A DNA stretch of 64,000 nucleotides from CAYLMG01 sp964493425. GTDB taxonomy: Bacteria > Planctomycetota > Phycisphaerae > Sedimentisphaerales > Anaerobacaceae. The notes beneath the pieces were generated by a model that saw nothing but the letters and a program-made list of their open reading frames with translations, was not told where the DNA came from and ran no database searches. A program made the position numbers and the translations under genes. Shown one piece after another: positions 51,453-62,500 of the stretch (positions within the stretch are counted from its first letter, which is position 1; every line of letters begins with the position of its first letter). The DNA is taken from positions 1 to 64,000 of the forward strand of contig CAZBMW010000012.1 in assembly GCA_964493425.1 (NCBI GenBank), in the 5' to 3' direction.

Positions 51453-52463
51453 ATGCGAATCGCAATTGATGCAATGGGCGGTGACAATGCACCGGATGAA
51501 ATTGTCGCCGGTACTATCGATTCGATTGAGTTGCTCGACAAGGACGATGAGCTGATTCTTGTCGGACCGCGGCAAATCATCGAGCCGCTTGTCCCACCGC
51601 ATAAATCCCGGCAGGACGTCCTGCACATAGTGGATGCACCCGATGTCATCGGGATGGATGAGCCTCCAATCGAGTCGCTTCGAAAAAAGGTCAAAAGCTC
51701 TATTGCTGTAATGTCTAAGCTTGCAAAAAGAAACGAAGCCGACGCTGTAATCTCAGCCGGTAACACCGGCGCCTGCGTTGCCGCGTTTCAGATGAGAATG
51801 AGAAATCTGCCCGGTGTCAACAGACCCGGTATTGCCGTCATTTTTCCGACTACCGAAGGGCCGGTTACCATCTGCGACGTCGGCGCGAATATCGCCTGCA
51901 AACCGATAAATCTTTACCAGTATGCGATAATGAGCTGCATTTATGCGAAGAATGTTCTGGGCATAGAAAATCCGAGGGTCGGTATTATGAGCATCGGCTC
52001 AGAAGATGCAAAAGGAAACGAGATTGTAAAAAGTGCACGCGGAATTATCAAAAGCGACCCTGCAATCAACTTTGTGGGAAATATCGAGGGAAGGGACATC
52101 TTCAGGGGAATCTGCGATGTAGCTGTTTGTGACGGCTTTGTAGGTAATGTTATCCTCAAGCTTACCGAGGGCCTCGTTGACGGTCTGTTCAGGGCGATAA
52201 AACGCGAGCTTGTTCAGGAGAAGCTGCGGCTTGCGATGCAGTTCAAACCCGTTATGATGAGAATATATCAAAAATACGACTATAACGAATACGGCGGAGC
52301 CCCCCTGCTCGGCGTCAACGGGACAGCTATTATATGTCACGGCTCGAGCACGAGCAGGACGATTAAAAACGCCGTGCTCGCTTCAAAAAAATTCTACAAT
52401 GCAAATGTTAATGAGAGAATCGCCGAACGCCTCACTCAATCTTCTATAAAGGTTAGCAAATGA
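51453..52463 (+). CDS. plsX: Phosphate acyltransferase PlsX
   Basis: 336 residues. Converts acyl-ACP to acyl-phosphate in phospholipid synthesis. The N-terminus MRIAIDAMGGDNAPDEIV is a clear family signature, with SAGNTGA and FVGNIEGRDIF further on. GGAGG inside the end of rpmF serves as ribosome site, so the two are coupled. Its last four bases overlap the fabH start (ATGA). Confidence 0.97.
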   Translation: MRIAIDAMGGDNAPDEIVAGTIDSIELLDKDDELILVGPRQIIEPLVPPHKSRQDVLHIVDAPDVIGMDEPPIESLRKKVKSSIAVMSKLAKRNEADAVISAGNTGACVAAFQMRMRNLPGVNRPGIAVIFPTTEGPVTICDVGANIACKPINLYQYAIMSCIYAKNVLGIENPRVGIMSIGSEDAKGNEIVKSARGIIKSDPAINFVGNIEGRDIFRGICDVAVCDGFVGNVILKLTEGLVDGLFRAIKRELVQEKLRLAMQFKPVMMRIYQKYDYNEYGGAPLLGVNGTAIICHGSSTSRTIKNAVLASKKFYNANVNERIAERLTQSSIKVSK

Positions 52464-53479
52464 AGCAGAACAAGGACGTTGAGCAACAAACTCCTCTATA
52501 TCGAGCAGTCATAGCCGGAAGCGGCTCGTTCGCACCGGAAAAGGTGCTTACCAATGAGGATTTTACGAAAATGGTAGATACATCTGACGAATGGATTACT
52601 ACCCGAACCGGAATAAAGAGAAGACATATCGCCGCCGATAACGAAACCACCGCTTACCTGGCGACAGAGGCTTCGAAAAGAGCGCTTGAGGACGCAAATC
52701 TGACGCCAAAGGACCTCGATGTTATTATGGTCGCTACGATTACTCCTGAGATGGTCTTCCCGTCAACGGCCTGCTTTGTGCAGTTGAATCTGAAGGCTGG
52801 CAATGCCTTTGCCTTCGATGTTGCCGCCGCCTGCAGCGGATTTATATACTGCATTGCTATTTCACAGGAATTTATAGAAAAAGGCCGATATGATAACATT
52901 CTCGTTATAGGCGCTGAAACCTTAACAAAAATTACAAATTACAAAGACCGCACAAGCTGTATCCTTTTTGGCGACGGCGCAGGCGCTATCGTTCTCCGGC
53001 GTTCAAAGAACGGTGACAAGGGTGTTCTGTACACAACGATGTACTCGGACCCGAATTACTGGGAGGCACTGAACTGCCGGGCTTACGGCTCGCGTTACCC
53101 AGCCGACAAAAAACTCGACGACCCGGATAAAATCTATATGGAAATTCGAGGCAGAGAGGTCTATCAGAATGCCGTTCGAAGAATCGTGGAAGCTGTAAAT
53201 GAGTGCATCGATAAGTGCAATCTGACTATAGATGATGTCGCTATGGTTATCTCCCACCAGATGAATGCGAGAATCATCGAGTCGGCCTGCAAACGCCTCA
53301 AAATGCCGAAAGAAAAGATGTTCATAAATATAGATGAATATGGAAACACGTCAGCCGCTTCGGTCCCGCTTGCCTTCGATGAATGTTACAAACAGGGAAA
53401 AATAAAGAAAGGCGACAAGGTGATTTTTGTCGCTTTCGGAGCAGGGCTTACCTGGGGAGCGGCTGTTATACAATTTTGA
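52460..53479 (+). CDS. fabH: 3-oxoacyl-ACP synthase III
   Basis: 339 residues. Starts fatty-acid synthesis by joining acetyl-CoA to malonyl-ACP. Active-site Cys125 lies in AAACSGFIY, the histidine in ISHQMNARI and the asparagine in EYGNTSAAS, completing the Cys-His-Asn triad. The N-terminal DEWITTRTGIKRRHIA is typical. Overlaps plsX by 4 bases. Confidence 0.97.
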   Translation: MKQNKDVEQQTPLYRAVIAGSGSFAPEKVLTNEDFTKMVDTSDEWITTRTGIKRRHIAADNETTAYLATEASKRALEDANLTPKDLDVIMVATITPEMVFPSTACFVQLNLKAGNAFAFDVAAACSGFIYCIAISQEFIEKGRYDNILVIGAETLTKITNYKDRTSCILFGDGAGAIVLRRSKNGDKGVLYTTMYSDPNYWEALNCRAYGSRYPADKKLDDPDKIYMEIRGREVYQNAVRRIVEAVNECIDKCNLTIDDVAMVISHQMNARIIESACKRLKMPKEKMFINIDEYGNTSAASVPLAFDECYKQGKIKKGDKVIFVAFGAGLTWGAAVIQF

Positions 53480-53512
53480 TAATCTTTTAATTAACAGATT
53501 GAAGATAAGATA

Positions 53513-54460
53513 ATGAATACTGCTTTTTTATTTCCAGGTCAGGGTGCTCAGGTCATCGGTATGGCCTGCGATATCGTTAAGATATATCCGGTTGCCGCAG
53601 AGATTTTTTCGCGAGCCAACCGCCTGCTCGGTTACGATTTGCAGAAAATCTGTTTCGAGGGGCCGGCCGAGCAGCTCAACAGCACAACCGTTTCTCAGCC
53701 GGCTATTTTTACCGCATCTGTCGCTGTTCTGGAAGTACTGAGAACGGAACCGGAAACGAATTCTCTTAAAGCTGATGTTACAGCAGGTCTTAGTCTGGGC
53801 GAATACACCGCCCTTTATGCTGCTGATGTGATTAATTTTGATGATTGCCTGAAACTTGTTCAGAAACGAGGCGAGGCTATGCAGGCAGCAGCCGAGAAAA
53901 CTGACGGTTCTATGGTAAGCATCATCGGTCTTGACGAGCAGAAGGTCAGGCAGCTCTGTGAACAGGCCGCCCAGGGCGAGCTGCTTGAGCCGGTGAATTT
54001 CAATTGTCCGGGCCAGATTGCGGTCAGCGGCTCAAAAGACGCCTGCAGAAGAGCAGAGCAAATAGCTATAGAACTCGGTGCAATAAAAGCTATCCCGCTC
54101 GCTGTAGCAGGTGCTTTCCACACAAATATGATGGCTTCCGCCGCAGAAGACCTGAGAGTAGCGCTGGAAAAATGCCGGATAAAAGAACCTGCTGAGATAA
54201 AAATTATTGCAAATATAAGCGCTGAGTATTATACCTCGGCGGAACAGATCAAGCGGGGACTTATAAAACAGTTGACTTCACCGATACTTTGGCAAAAATG
54301 TATGGAAAAACTTATCGCGGACGGCATCGAGAAGTTTTATGAAATCGGCCCAGGCAGAGTTCTCACCGGCCTTATGAAAAGAATTGACAGGAAGATTAAA
54401 GTCATCAATGTTAGTACATTACAAGGCCTGCAGGAATTATTACAGGCAGTAAGCGCTTAA
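53513..54460 (+). CDS. fabD: Malonyl-CoA:ACP transacylase
   Basis: 315 residues. Loads malonate onto ACP. FPGQGAQ near the N-terminus, the nucleophile Ser94 in GLSLGEYTA and the active-site histidine in GAFHTNMM (about 204) are intact. Lies 33 bases after fabH and 18 before fabG. Confidence 0.96.
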   Translation: MNTAFLFPGQGAQVIGMACDIVKIYPVAAEIFSRANRLLGYDLQKICFEGPAEQLNSTTVSQPAIFTASVAVLEVLRTEPETNSLKADVTAGLSLGEYTALYAADVINFDDCLKLVQKRGEAMQAAAEKTDGSMVSIIGLDEQKVRQLCEQAAQGELLEPVNFNCPGQIAVSGSKDACRRAEQIAIELGAIKAIPLAVAGAFHTNMMASAAEDLRVALEKCRIKEPAEIKIIANISAEYYTSAEQIKRGLIKQLTSPILWQKCMEKLIADGIEKFYEIGPGRVLTGLMKRIDRKIKVINVSTLQGLQELLQAVSA

Positions 54461-54478
54461 CAGGGAGATTATTGAAAA

Positions 54479-55216
54479 ATGTCGGAGCAAAGACTTGCTA
54501 TCGTAACCGGAGCTGCAAGGGGCATAGGCAGAGCAATTGTGCTGGAATTGGTAAAGCAGGGACGAACTGTCGCCGGTCTTGACATAAACGCCGACCAGCT
54601 TAGTGAGATGCAAAAGGTTGTAAGAGATTCCGGTTTCGATGTAATAACGAAGTGCGTGGATATCACGAATACAGAACAATTCGAATCGACACTTGAGCAG
54701 TTGGCCGCCGAGCACAACGGTATAGGCATCCTCGTAAACAATGCGGGTATCACACGTGACAATCTTATTTTGCGAATGAGTAACGAGGATTTTGATGCAG
54801 TCATAAAGGTGAATTTGAGAGCGGCTTTTGTTGCTGTAAGAACAGCAGTGAGAACAATGATGAGAAACAAGTTCGGCAGGATAATCTCTCTTAGTTCCGT
54901 ATCAGGCATTATCGGCAATGCGGGACAGGCAAACTACGCCGCCAGCAAAGCCGGCCTTATCGGCCTGACAAAAACTATCGCTCGTGAGTTTGCCTCGAAA
55001 AATATCACCGCAAACTGCGTCGCTCCGGGTTTTGTTGTCACTGAAATGACCGATAAGCTTCCCGATATGGTTAAAGAAGCTGCAAAAAAACTGATACCAT
55101 TGAAAAGGTTCGGGACAGTTGACGACGTTGCCAAGGCAGTTGCATTTCTGGCATCCGATGACGCCGGCTATATTACAGGTCAGGTCCTTTGTATAGACGG
55201 AGGTATGGCTATGTAG
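54479..55216 (+). CDS. fabG: 3-oxoacyl-ACP reductase
   Basis: 245 residues, a short-chain dehydrogenase using NADPH. TGAARGIGRA binds the cofactor, and NNAG is at about 83. The catalytic triad is in SSVSG, with YAASK (Tyr about 152, Lys about 156). AGGGAG precedes the ATG. A 148-base gap with its own promoter-like site separates it from acpP. Confidence 0.96.
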   Translation: MSEQRLAIVTGAARGIGRAIVLELVKQGRTVAGLDINADQLSEMQKVVRDSGFDVITKCVDITNTEQFESTLEQLAAEHNGIGILVNNAGITRDNLILRMSNEDFDAVIKVNLRAAFVAVRTAVRTMMRNKFGRIISLSSVSGIIGNAGQANYAASKAGLIGLTKTIAREFASKNITANCVAPGFVVTEMTDKLPDMVKEAAKKLIPLKRFGTVDDVAKAVAFLASDDAGYITGQVLCIDGGMAM

Positions 55217-55263
55217 AGCTGAATTCCGGCATGTTTACGGCGGTAAAAAAATAAAAAAAACAT

Positions 55264-55291
55264 TTGTAAATAAATTTATTTTCGTTATATT
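55264..55291 (+). promoter_or_regulatory. Internal promoter candidate for acpP
   Basis: TTGTAA (55264-55269), 16-base spacer, TATATT (55286-55291), in the AT-rich 148-base gap between fabG and acpP. Extra transcription of acpP, whose product is needed in high amounts, would make sense; this is inference. Confidence 0.4.
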
Positions 55292-55364
55292 ACCGCCCAA
55301 TACGCAATTGAGACGTTTGTTATGGAAAGATTTTAAGTCCTGTTTTGCTAAGGAGAGAAATAAG

Positions 55365-55640
55365 GTGAGTGCTGAAGAAGTAGATATTAAGGCGATTGAG
55401 GAAAAAGTAATCGATATTATTTGTGAGCAGATGGGTGTTGACAGGTCCGAAGTAACACGTGAAACCTCCTTTATTAATGATTTAAATGCCGATTCACTCG
55501 ATACCGTAGAGCTCGTTATGGAATTCGAGGACGAATTCGACACAAGCATACCCGACGAAGAAGCCGAAAAAATACAGACCGTCGGTGCCGCCATCGATTA
55601 CGTCGCCAAAGTTATGCAGTCTAAAAAAAGCGAGCAGTAA
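55365..55640 (+). CDS. acpP: Acyl carrier protein
   Basis: 91 residues from GTG 55365, chosen because AAGGAGAG lies 8 bases upstream; an ATG 19 codons earlier would add a stretch unlike any ACP. The serine of NADSLDTVELVMEFEDEF receives the phosphopantetheine arm. The protein is acidic and four-helical as expected. It lies 15 bases before fabF. Confidence 0.95.
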   Translation: MSAEEVDIKAIEEKVIDIICEQMGVDRSEVTRETSFINDLNADSLDTVELVMEFEDEFDTSIPDEEAEKIQTVGAAIDYVAKVMQSKKSEQ

Positions 55641-55654
55641 AAGATTATTTCAAG

Positions 55655-56899
55655 ATGAGTAAACGACGGGTTGTTATTACAGGCTTGGGCTGTGTTACCG
55701 CTTTGGGACAGTCGGTTGATTTGCTTTTTGACTCTCTTTGCGAGGGAAAAAGCGGCATCTCTTATATTGAACACTTCGATGCCAGCCGGTATCCGGTAAC
55801 TTTCGGCGGTGAAATAAAAGATTTCGACATAACCACGTACATCGAGCAGAGAGAGGCAAAAAGAATGGACCGCTTTACCCGGCTTGCAGTTGCCGCTGCA
55901 ATACAGGCGGTCAAAGACAGCGGACTCGATTTCTCGAAAGAAGAAAGTTTTCGATGCGGCGTCATCGTCGGAACAGGAATTGGAGGCATTAAGGAAATCG
56001 AGGAACAGCACATAAGGCTCCTCAAAAAAGGACCCGGGAAGATATCACCCTTTTGCGTTCCAAGGCTTATGAGTAACGCTGCCAGCGGCAGCATCGCTAT
56101 CTATTACGCCCTCCAGGGTCCGAACATCGCCATATCGAGTGCGTGTGCTTCAGGCTCTCATGCGATAGGTGAGTCGTTCTGCAACATCGTTTCAGGAAGA
56201 GCCGATTTAGTGATAACCGGCGGCTCCGAGGCTGCCCTAACCCCGATAGGGCTCGCTTCATTTTGTGCGGCGAAGTCACTTAGTACCCGCAACGATAATC
56301 CGCAGGCTGCCTCAAGGCCTTTCGATAAGGACCGCGACGGCTTCGTGCTCGCGGAAGGGGCGGGTATTTTGGTTCTCGAAGAATATGAGCACGCTAAAAA
56401 GCGCAACGCAAAAATATATGCGGAATTTCTCGGCTACGGTGCTACGGACGACGGCTTTCATATCACTGCTCCTCTCGAAAACGGCGAGGGTGCTGCAAAG
56501 GCAATGGAGCTGGCACTGGATGACGGCTGCATTGAAAAACAAAGAGTCGACTATATAAACGCCCACGGGACCGGCACACAATTGAATGATATAGCAGAGG
56601 CCTTAGCAATAAAGTCGGTCTTTGGCGACCACACATACAATTTGTCTATAAGCTCAACAAAAAGCTGTCTCGGCCATTCTCTCGGAGCTACCGGTGCAGT
56701 TGAGCTTATTGTCTGCTGTAAGGCAATCGAAAAATCGATTATCCCCCCTACCATAAATCTTGATAATCTTGAGCCGAAATGCGACCCCAAGATTGACTAT
56801 GTGCCCTGGAAAGCCAAGGAAAAAAATGTAAATATCGCTATAAGCAATTCACTTGGTTTCGGCGGACACAACGCTTGTCTGGCAATCGGGAAAATCTGA
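55655..56899 (+). CDS. fabF: 3-oxoacyl-ACP synthase II
   Basis: 414 residues. Elongates acyl-ACP. Active-site Cys lies in SSACASGSHAIG (about 165), histidines in NAHGTGT (about 305) and GHSLGATGA (about 341). Full length. It closes the rpmF-plsX-fabHDG-acpP-fabF cluster. Confidence 0.96.
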   Translation: MSKRRVVITGLGCVTALGQSVDLLFDSLCEGKSGISYIEHFDASRYPVTFGGEIKDFDITTYIEQREAKRMDRFTRLAVAAAIQAVKDSGLDFSKEESFRCGVIVGTGIGGIKEIEEQHIRLLKKGPGKISPFCVPRLMSNAASGSIAIYYALQGPNIAISSACASGSHAIGESFCNIVSGRADLVITGGSEAALTPIGLASFCAAKSLSTRNDNPQAASRPFDKDRDGFVLAEGAGILVLEEYEHAKKRNAKIYAEFLGYGATDDGFHITAPLENGEGAAKAMELALDDGCIEKQRVDYINAHGTGTQLNDIAEALAIKSVFGDHTYNLSISSTKSCLGHSLGATGAVELIVCCKAIEKSIIPPTINLDNLEPKCDPKIDYVPWKAKEKNVNIAISNSLGFGGHNACLAIGKI

Positions 56900-57100
56900 G
56901 AGCGGGCGGAACGTAAAAGGTCTGCTTTGTATACTGAACACAGTATAATATGCTGAAGTGTCTTCAAGAAGTGTAAAACTTTTTGAAAAATAAAACTTTC
57001 TCTGTTAAAATACAGCGATGATGATATCCTGTTGTGTTCAATTGCAGCGACCGGACAGGATTCTTTACAAAATTGTCGTCGGTTAAATGAATATTGTAAA

Positions 57101-58138
57101 ATGAATAAGTTCATTGTTATCGCTATGTTAGCTTCAATCGGCCTGGCCTGTATCAACAGCTGCACGTCCAACGACCACAAAACTCAAAGCATACCATCGG
57201 TTGAGAGCACAAAAAAACAGCCGGATAATATTCAGCACAAGGAAGTTGACCCTAACAAAATCCCCGCACAGAAGGTACAAGCAGCGGTTCTTGAACCAAA
57301 TCAGCCTGAGCAGGCCAAATATGAGCCGAACGAATCCGACGACTCAAATCTTCCGCAGCAAGTTGACTTCCACGAAAAATGTGCTCACATTCTGACCTCT
57401 TATGTCGACGGCGCAGGATTGGTCGACTATGAAAATCTCAAAAGAAAAAGAATCGAATTGAGAGACCTGCTCCAGGAATTTAGAGAGCTCGACGCAAATG
57501 AATATAAGTCCTGGCCTAAAGAGGATAAAATCGCCTTCTGGATTAACGCTTACAACATCCACCTTCTTAATATTATTATAGAAAATTATCCGATTGAATC
57601 TGATGCGTTTACACGATTTTTCAGGTGGCCGCCCGACAGCGTAAGATACATCGATAGGGAAGTCGGCGGAATCGAAAAGCAAAAGTTTAGTATTATGAAG
57701 GAAGAATTTACTCTGGAACGTATCGAAAATCGCTTTTTCCACAAACAGTTCAACGAACCAAAAGCATTTTTTGCACTATTCCACGGCGGCCTGTCAGGTC
57801 CGCCTCTGCTTAATAAACCTTACTATGGTAAAACTCTCTATCAGCAGCTCGAAAAGCAAATCAGGAAAACCCTGTCATACTCCAAATCTTTTGCAATCGA
57901 TGCCGACAAACACGTTGTATATCTTCACGCAGTACTGCAGCCGACAAGTTGGTATGGACATTATTTCCTCGGTAAGTACAGAACTGATAAATGGTTCAAA
58001 GACCAGACGCCTGAGGTCAGGGCAGTTTTGAATTTCCTCACGGAATATCTCACCGAACAGCAGGTTAACTACCTCAAACTTCAAAACTACACTGTCAAAT
58101 TTTCTCCCTACAACTGGAGACTGAACGAGAGAAGATAA
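57101..58138 (+). CDS. DUF547-family lipoprotein
   Basis: 345 residues from ATG 57101; an open frame begins 69 bases earlier, but only the later start gives a lipoprotein signal (CINSC, lipobox Cys about 20-21). A proline- and glutamine-rich linker (about 25-85) leads to a DUF547 domain with WPKEDKIAFWINAYNIHLLN and FALFHGGLSGPPLL. The family is widespread, with unknown role and a suspected thiol or peptidase-like fold. It stands alone between fabF and metK. Confidence 0.85.
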   Translation: MNKFIVIAMLASIGLACINSCTSNDHKTQSIPSVESTKKQPDNIQHKEVDPNKIPAQKVQAAVLEPNQPEQAKYEPNESDDSNLPQQVDFHEKCAHILTSYVDGAGLVDYENLKRKRIELRDLLQEFRELDANEYKSWPKEDKIAFWINAYNIHLLNIIIENYPIESDAFTRFFRWPPDSVRYIDREVGGIEKQKFSIMKEEFTLERIENRFFHKQFNEPKAFFALFHGGLSGPPLLNKPYYGKTLYQQLEKQIRKTLSYSKSFAIDADKHVVYLHAVLQPTSWYGHYFLGKYRTDKWFKDQTPEVRAVLNFLTEYLTEQQVNYLKLQNYTVKFSPYNWRLNERR

Positions 58139-58269
58139 CTTGACCAATTATAATATTAATATAATGATTCCCTTGCAATTTTCAGTTTGACAGAAGCAGA
58201 TGATTTACTAAAATTATGCTTTCTTCTTTATTTAATCGCAGGCTGCTCTTTTGAAAGGTCGAATAGAAA

Positions 58270-59466
58270 ATGACAAAAAAACATATTCATACAAATCCTC
58301 ATTGTGATACGAACAGATACCTCTTTACGAGCGAATCGGTAACTATGGGACATCCCGACAAAATCGCCGACTGTATCTCCGACTCGGTCCTCGATGCGAT
58401 GCTCGCTCAGGATAAAGCCAGCAGGGTCGCCTGCGAAACAATGGTCAAAACGTCAATGGTTCTCGTAGCCGGCGAAATAACATCCAAAGCCGTCGTCAAT
58501 ATCCCCGATGTCGTCCGTGACACAATCAAAAGAATTGGTTATACCGACCCTGAGATGGGATTCGACTATAAGAGCTGCACAGTCCTTGTTAACATCGAAA
58601 AACAGAGTCCCGACATCTCACAGGGCGTCACTGAAGGCACCGGCCTGCACGCCGAACAGGGCGCCGGTGACCAGGGCATTATGTTCGGCTACGCCTGCAG
58701 AGAAACACCTTCACTTATGCCCCTGCCAATTTCCCTCGCACACGATATCACGCTGAGACTCGAAAATGCCAGACTTTCGAAAAAGCTGGCCTGGCTGAGA
58801 CCTGATGGTAAAAGCCAGGTAACCGTCGAATACGAAGATGGAAAACCTATGCGTATCCACACCGTCGTCGTTTCAGCTCAGCACGCCCCTTCAATCAAAT
58901 ATAAAGACTTAAAAAAACAAATCATCGAAAAGGTCATACTGCCGGTCCTTCCGAAAAAACTCGTCGATAAAAATATTATTTACCATATTAACCCGACAGG
59001 CCGGTTCGTCCTCGGCGGCCCGTACGCCGATTGCGGCCTGACAGGAAGAAAAATCATCGTCGATACTTACGGCGGAAGAGGCAGTCACGGCGGCGGCTGT
59101 TTCAGCGGAAAAGACCCTTCCAAGGTTGACAGGACCGCCAGCTATATGGCCCGCTACATCGCCAAGAACATCGTCGCTGCCGGCCTTGCAGACGCCTGCG
59201 AAATTCAGCTCTCTTACGCAATCGGTGTGGCTGAGCCGGTTTCCGTCCTGATTAGTACCGAGAGGACTGCGAAGGTAAGCGAAAAAAAGATAAGTCAGCT
59301 CGTACGAAAGTTTTTCCCGCTTACGCCGAGGGGTATGATAGATTATTTGAAGCTGGACAGACCCATTTATTTCGACACTGCTCATGGCGGCCATTTCGGC
59401 CGAAACCTGCCAAACTTCACCTGGGAAAAAACCGATGTAGCCCCCAAACTCCGCAAGAGCGTTTAG
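58270..59466 (+). CDS. metK: S-adenosylmethionine synthetase
   Basis: 398 residues. Makes SAM from methionine and ATP. FTSESVTMGHPDKIADCISD, GAGDQGIMFGYAC (the signature hexapeptide region), GGRGSHGGGCFSGKDPSKVDR and DTAHGGHFGR cover the ATP, phosphate and metal sites. Full length. It could supply the methyltransferase at 37.2 kb and others. Confidence 0.97.
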   Translation: MTKKHIHTNPHCDTNRYLFTSESVTMGHPDKIADCISDSVLDAMLAQDKASRVACETMVKTSMVLVAGEITSKAVVNIPDVVRDTIKRIGYTDPEMGFDYKSCTVLVNIEKQSPDISQGVTEGTGLHAEQGAGDQGIMFGYACRETPSLMPLPISLAHDITLRLENARLSKKLAWLRPDGKSQVTVEYEDGKPMRIHTVVVSAQHAPSIKYKDLKKQIIEKVILPVLPKKLVDKNIIYHINPTGRFVLGGPYADCGLTGRKIIVDTYGGRGSHGGGCFSGKDPSKVDRTASYMARYIAKNIVAAGLADACEIQLSYAIGVAEPVSVLISTERTAKVSEKKISQLVRKFFPLTPRGMIDYLKLDRPIYFDTAHGGHFGRNLPNFTWEKTDVAPKLRKSV

Positions 59467-59575
59467 TCCCGCCGCCCTGCCCTGATCGAAGTCGAAAAGA
59501 CGCAATACGAAACACGATTCACAAACCACTAACTACGATTTATGCTACCCCCTAAACCCAAATATTCCAAATTGC

Positions 59576-62500
59576 CTATTTCTTTTCCTCGGTGTTTTCT
59601 AAATCTTTTTGGTTTGTATCTTCTTCTTTAGTTTCGAGCACTAACTTCACGCCCAACTGCTTTCCACCGTCTTCAATAGCTGACAACCATTCCTGATTAA
59701 TGCTCTCCGACTTATGCTCTTCAGCATATTTTTGTTTTAAGAAAGGCTCCAGACGATTTCGTAGCCCTTCTTTTTCTGTTTTATCCCCTGATTTAATCAA
59801 GGACTTATCATCCCTGAACAATATAATCATCCATTTCACTTCGTCCGCTTTTCCTCGATCTGCAATATCCATGCAGGCCTGACTTATAAACCGCTTTTTT
59901 ACACTCCTGTCTGCTTCCTGAATCGCGATTCGTAATTCATCTCTATACAGAGCCACAAGATCCAGTACTGGTTTTCGGACGTCTGACAGTACGTCTGGCA
60001 ATTGTCGCCTGAATAGCTCACGTTCAGCATCACTCAGTCCATCAAGAAGCTTCGACCAGGACTGCCCTAAACGTTTGACCTTCACCTTCCCGGTTAATAC
60101 GAGACGAGCATGTTCGATAAGAGCATCGACAAATTTGTTGTCGAGATTCGGTTTATATTCTTGATTTACCAGCTCGATAACTATATCCAACATCCAATCT
60201 TCATTCTGAAGCTGTTCCAGCCACTGATCTCGATTTAGGCACATCTTGATTTCCTGGCAGAGTTTGTTCGCTAGGCTTTTTGTATCCAAATCTTCATCTT
60301 TTAGGGCAATGTGATAAGCGTGCCCAAACTCAATATTCGTTTGACGATCTTGCAGAGCACTTAACAAATTCCCGTCTGTCTTTTTAAGTAATTGTCCAAC
60401 CCGCGTTTCGTAGGGATTGATTTCATCATCTTCTTCTTTGTCCAAGTTCGACTTGACAAGTGAATGACAAGAAATAAACCTGTCAGTGTTCAAATAGTCG
60501 TTATTATTATCCTGGTCAACCAGTTTCCTTAGAATAACAGCCATGCACTCCGACGTAGCAGAATCTGTACCCTGCACAGATTTGTCTATATCTTCAAGCC
60601 AATCTAATTCGATGCAATATTTGGCAATATTCTGAGTTATATTCTCATCAGGGTTATCTAAGAGTTCATGGTATTTTTGCTGACCATTATAAGCTGCATG
60701 ATTCGGTTCGAATTTCGGTGCGGGATAATACATGAAGATTGTACCGAGACAATACGCTGCACATGAAGGCTGTCCATGATGTTTATGCAGAAGTTCGAAA
60801 ACACGCCCATCTTCAGCAATCCGTCTAAGCTTCGCCTCAAACAAATCCTCCTCTTGCCGTTCATACAGAATCCGGAGGACGTATTCTGTTGCATCGTGAG
60901 CTAAATTTGGCTTGATAGCCGTTTCAAGGCCCAATGCAACTCTCTCTAAATCCTTTGGTGCCCAACAATTCATTTGGAGAATCCCAGAGACAATATCGAT
61001 GTCAATTGCTCGAATAGCCCCTTGTTCTATTTTCGCTAGATATGCGTTCAGGTATTTTTCCGAGACACTATCTGACGGGCAGAAAAATTTAAGTACCTCT
61101 TTGCCGCTTGGTTCAGCTATGACGAGTTCGAGGATTTTTAGATATGTCTCGCTATTGGGCATCACTAGCTGTAACGTTGGATCAAAATCTGGACGAGATG
61201 CGAGACTTAGGATTATTTTTACTGCCCCCCCAACCCAGGAGCACATCTTCTTATCAAGGTCTTTAATCGCACCACTTTCATCTTCGGTTAGCTTAATAGA
61301 CACTTTGTTTCTAATAGATTCCGATATTCCACCTTTAAATTTTATAAGACGGATTATGTGATCAGCACTTTTCTTATTCAACAGTCCCCCAATCCCCCAA
61401 TCCTTTTCCGGTGAACTTTCAATGCACTTAGCAAGGCACCTAACATTCTGTCGAATATGCCAAGATGCATCTTCTGCTGTATAGCCGCCAAAGGCAGCAG
61501 AGAACTTTAGTAATTCTGCGGTGCCTAGGCTCGGAGCATTATCCCGCACATATCGGTCGCAACACTGCGGGGCCCCAGTGTTTTCGAGGAGCGATTTTAA
61601 ACCCTCAGAGTCCCCTTTACCAAGATACTCTCTAATCAACGGCTCATAAAGAACCTCAGCAGCATCCTTCCGCAACACACCAAAATGAACGGCCGCTAGT
61701 CCCCGTTTCCAATCCTCACCAACAAAATCAATAAAAAGCTTCTCGTTCTCTGGCTGCCATCCAACTAGATTGTTCAACATCGCGGGCTTCGACAATTCAC
61801 TCCCAACATATAAGGCAATTTCTTCGAGAGAAACATCGGGATAGTGTTGGTGTGCCAGCGCAACCATACGGTTGATATAAAGTTTCATCTCACGAGGTGT
61901 GGGAAGTTTTCGACCGTAACCTGGAAGTCCCTGTATCCTGAAGATATGATACGTCGCATGGATAGTATCTTCATCTTGGTTTGGGAAAGCTTCACATAGC
62001 CGTTTTTTAAAGTAATCCTCCCACCGCGACGCTAAGGGTTGGGCTATCCGGTAGCGCACTCTGAAGCTTTTCTCCTTAAACGCCCGCGATAATCCGTCTT
62101 CTTTGTTTTCGGCCCATAACTTCACGATAGAAGTCGGATCGTACGGAACAGTCAACCATACTCGCTGTGAAATTTCTCTTTCTTGTTTATTATGACTTTC
62201 TAGGAACGTCGTCATAGTTCCCCATATCTTTCTTGCTGTTTCAGGTTCTACCCTATCGATGTTATCAACCACTAAAACCAGTTTTCGTTCATTTCCTCTT
62301 AATACTAAATTTAGAATTTCCCAATAATATTTCCTAAATTCAATTGACGTTGGTTCAGGACTTCTTTGCGTTGTATGTCTTGTTGTTTCTTTATTTTTTC
62401 CAATAAACTCTGCAATCATTTCTTTGAGATCTTTCCCTTGATGCATGTACTTCAAAATCATGAAAAATAGATATAAAGGAGCCGCACATAGTAACAAACC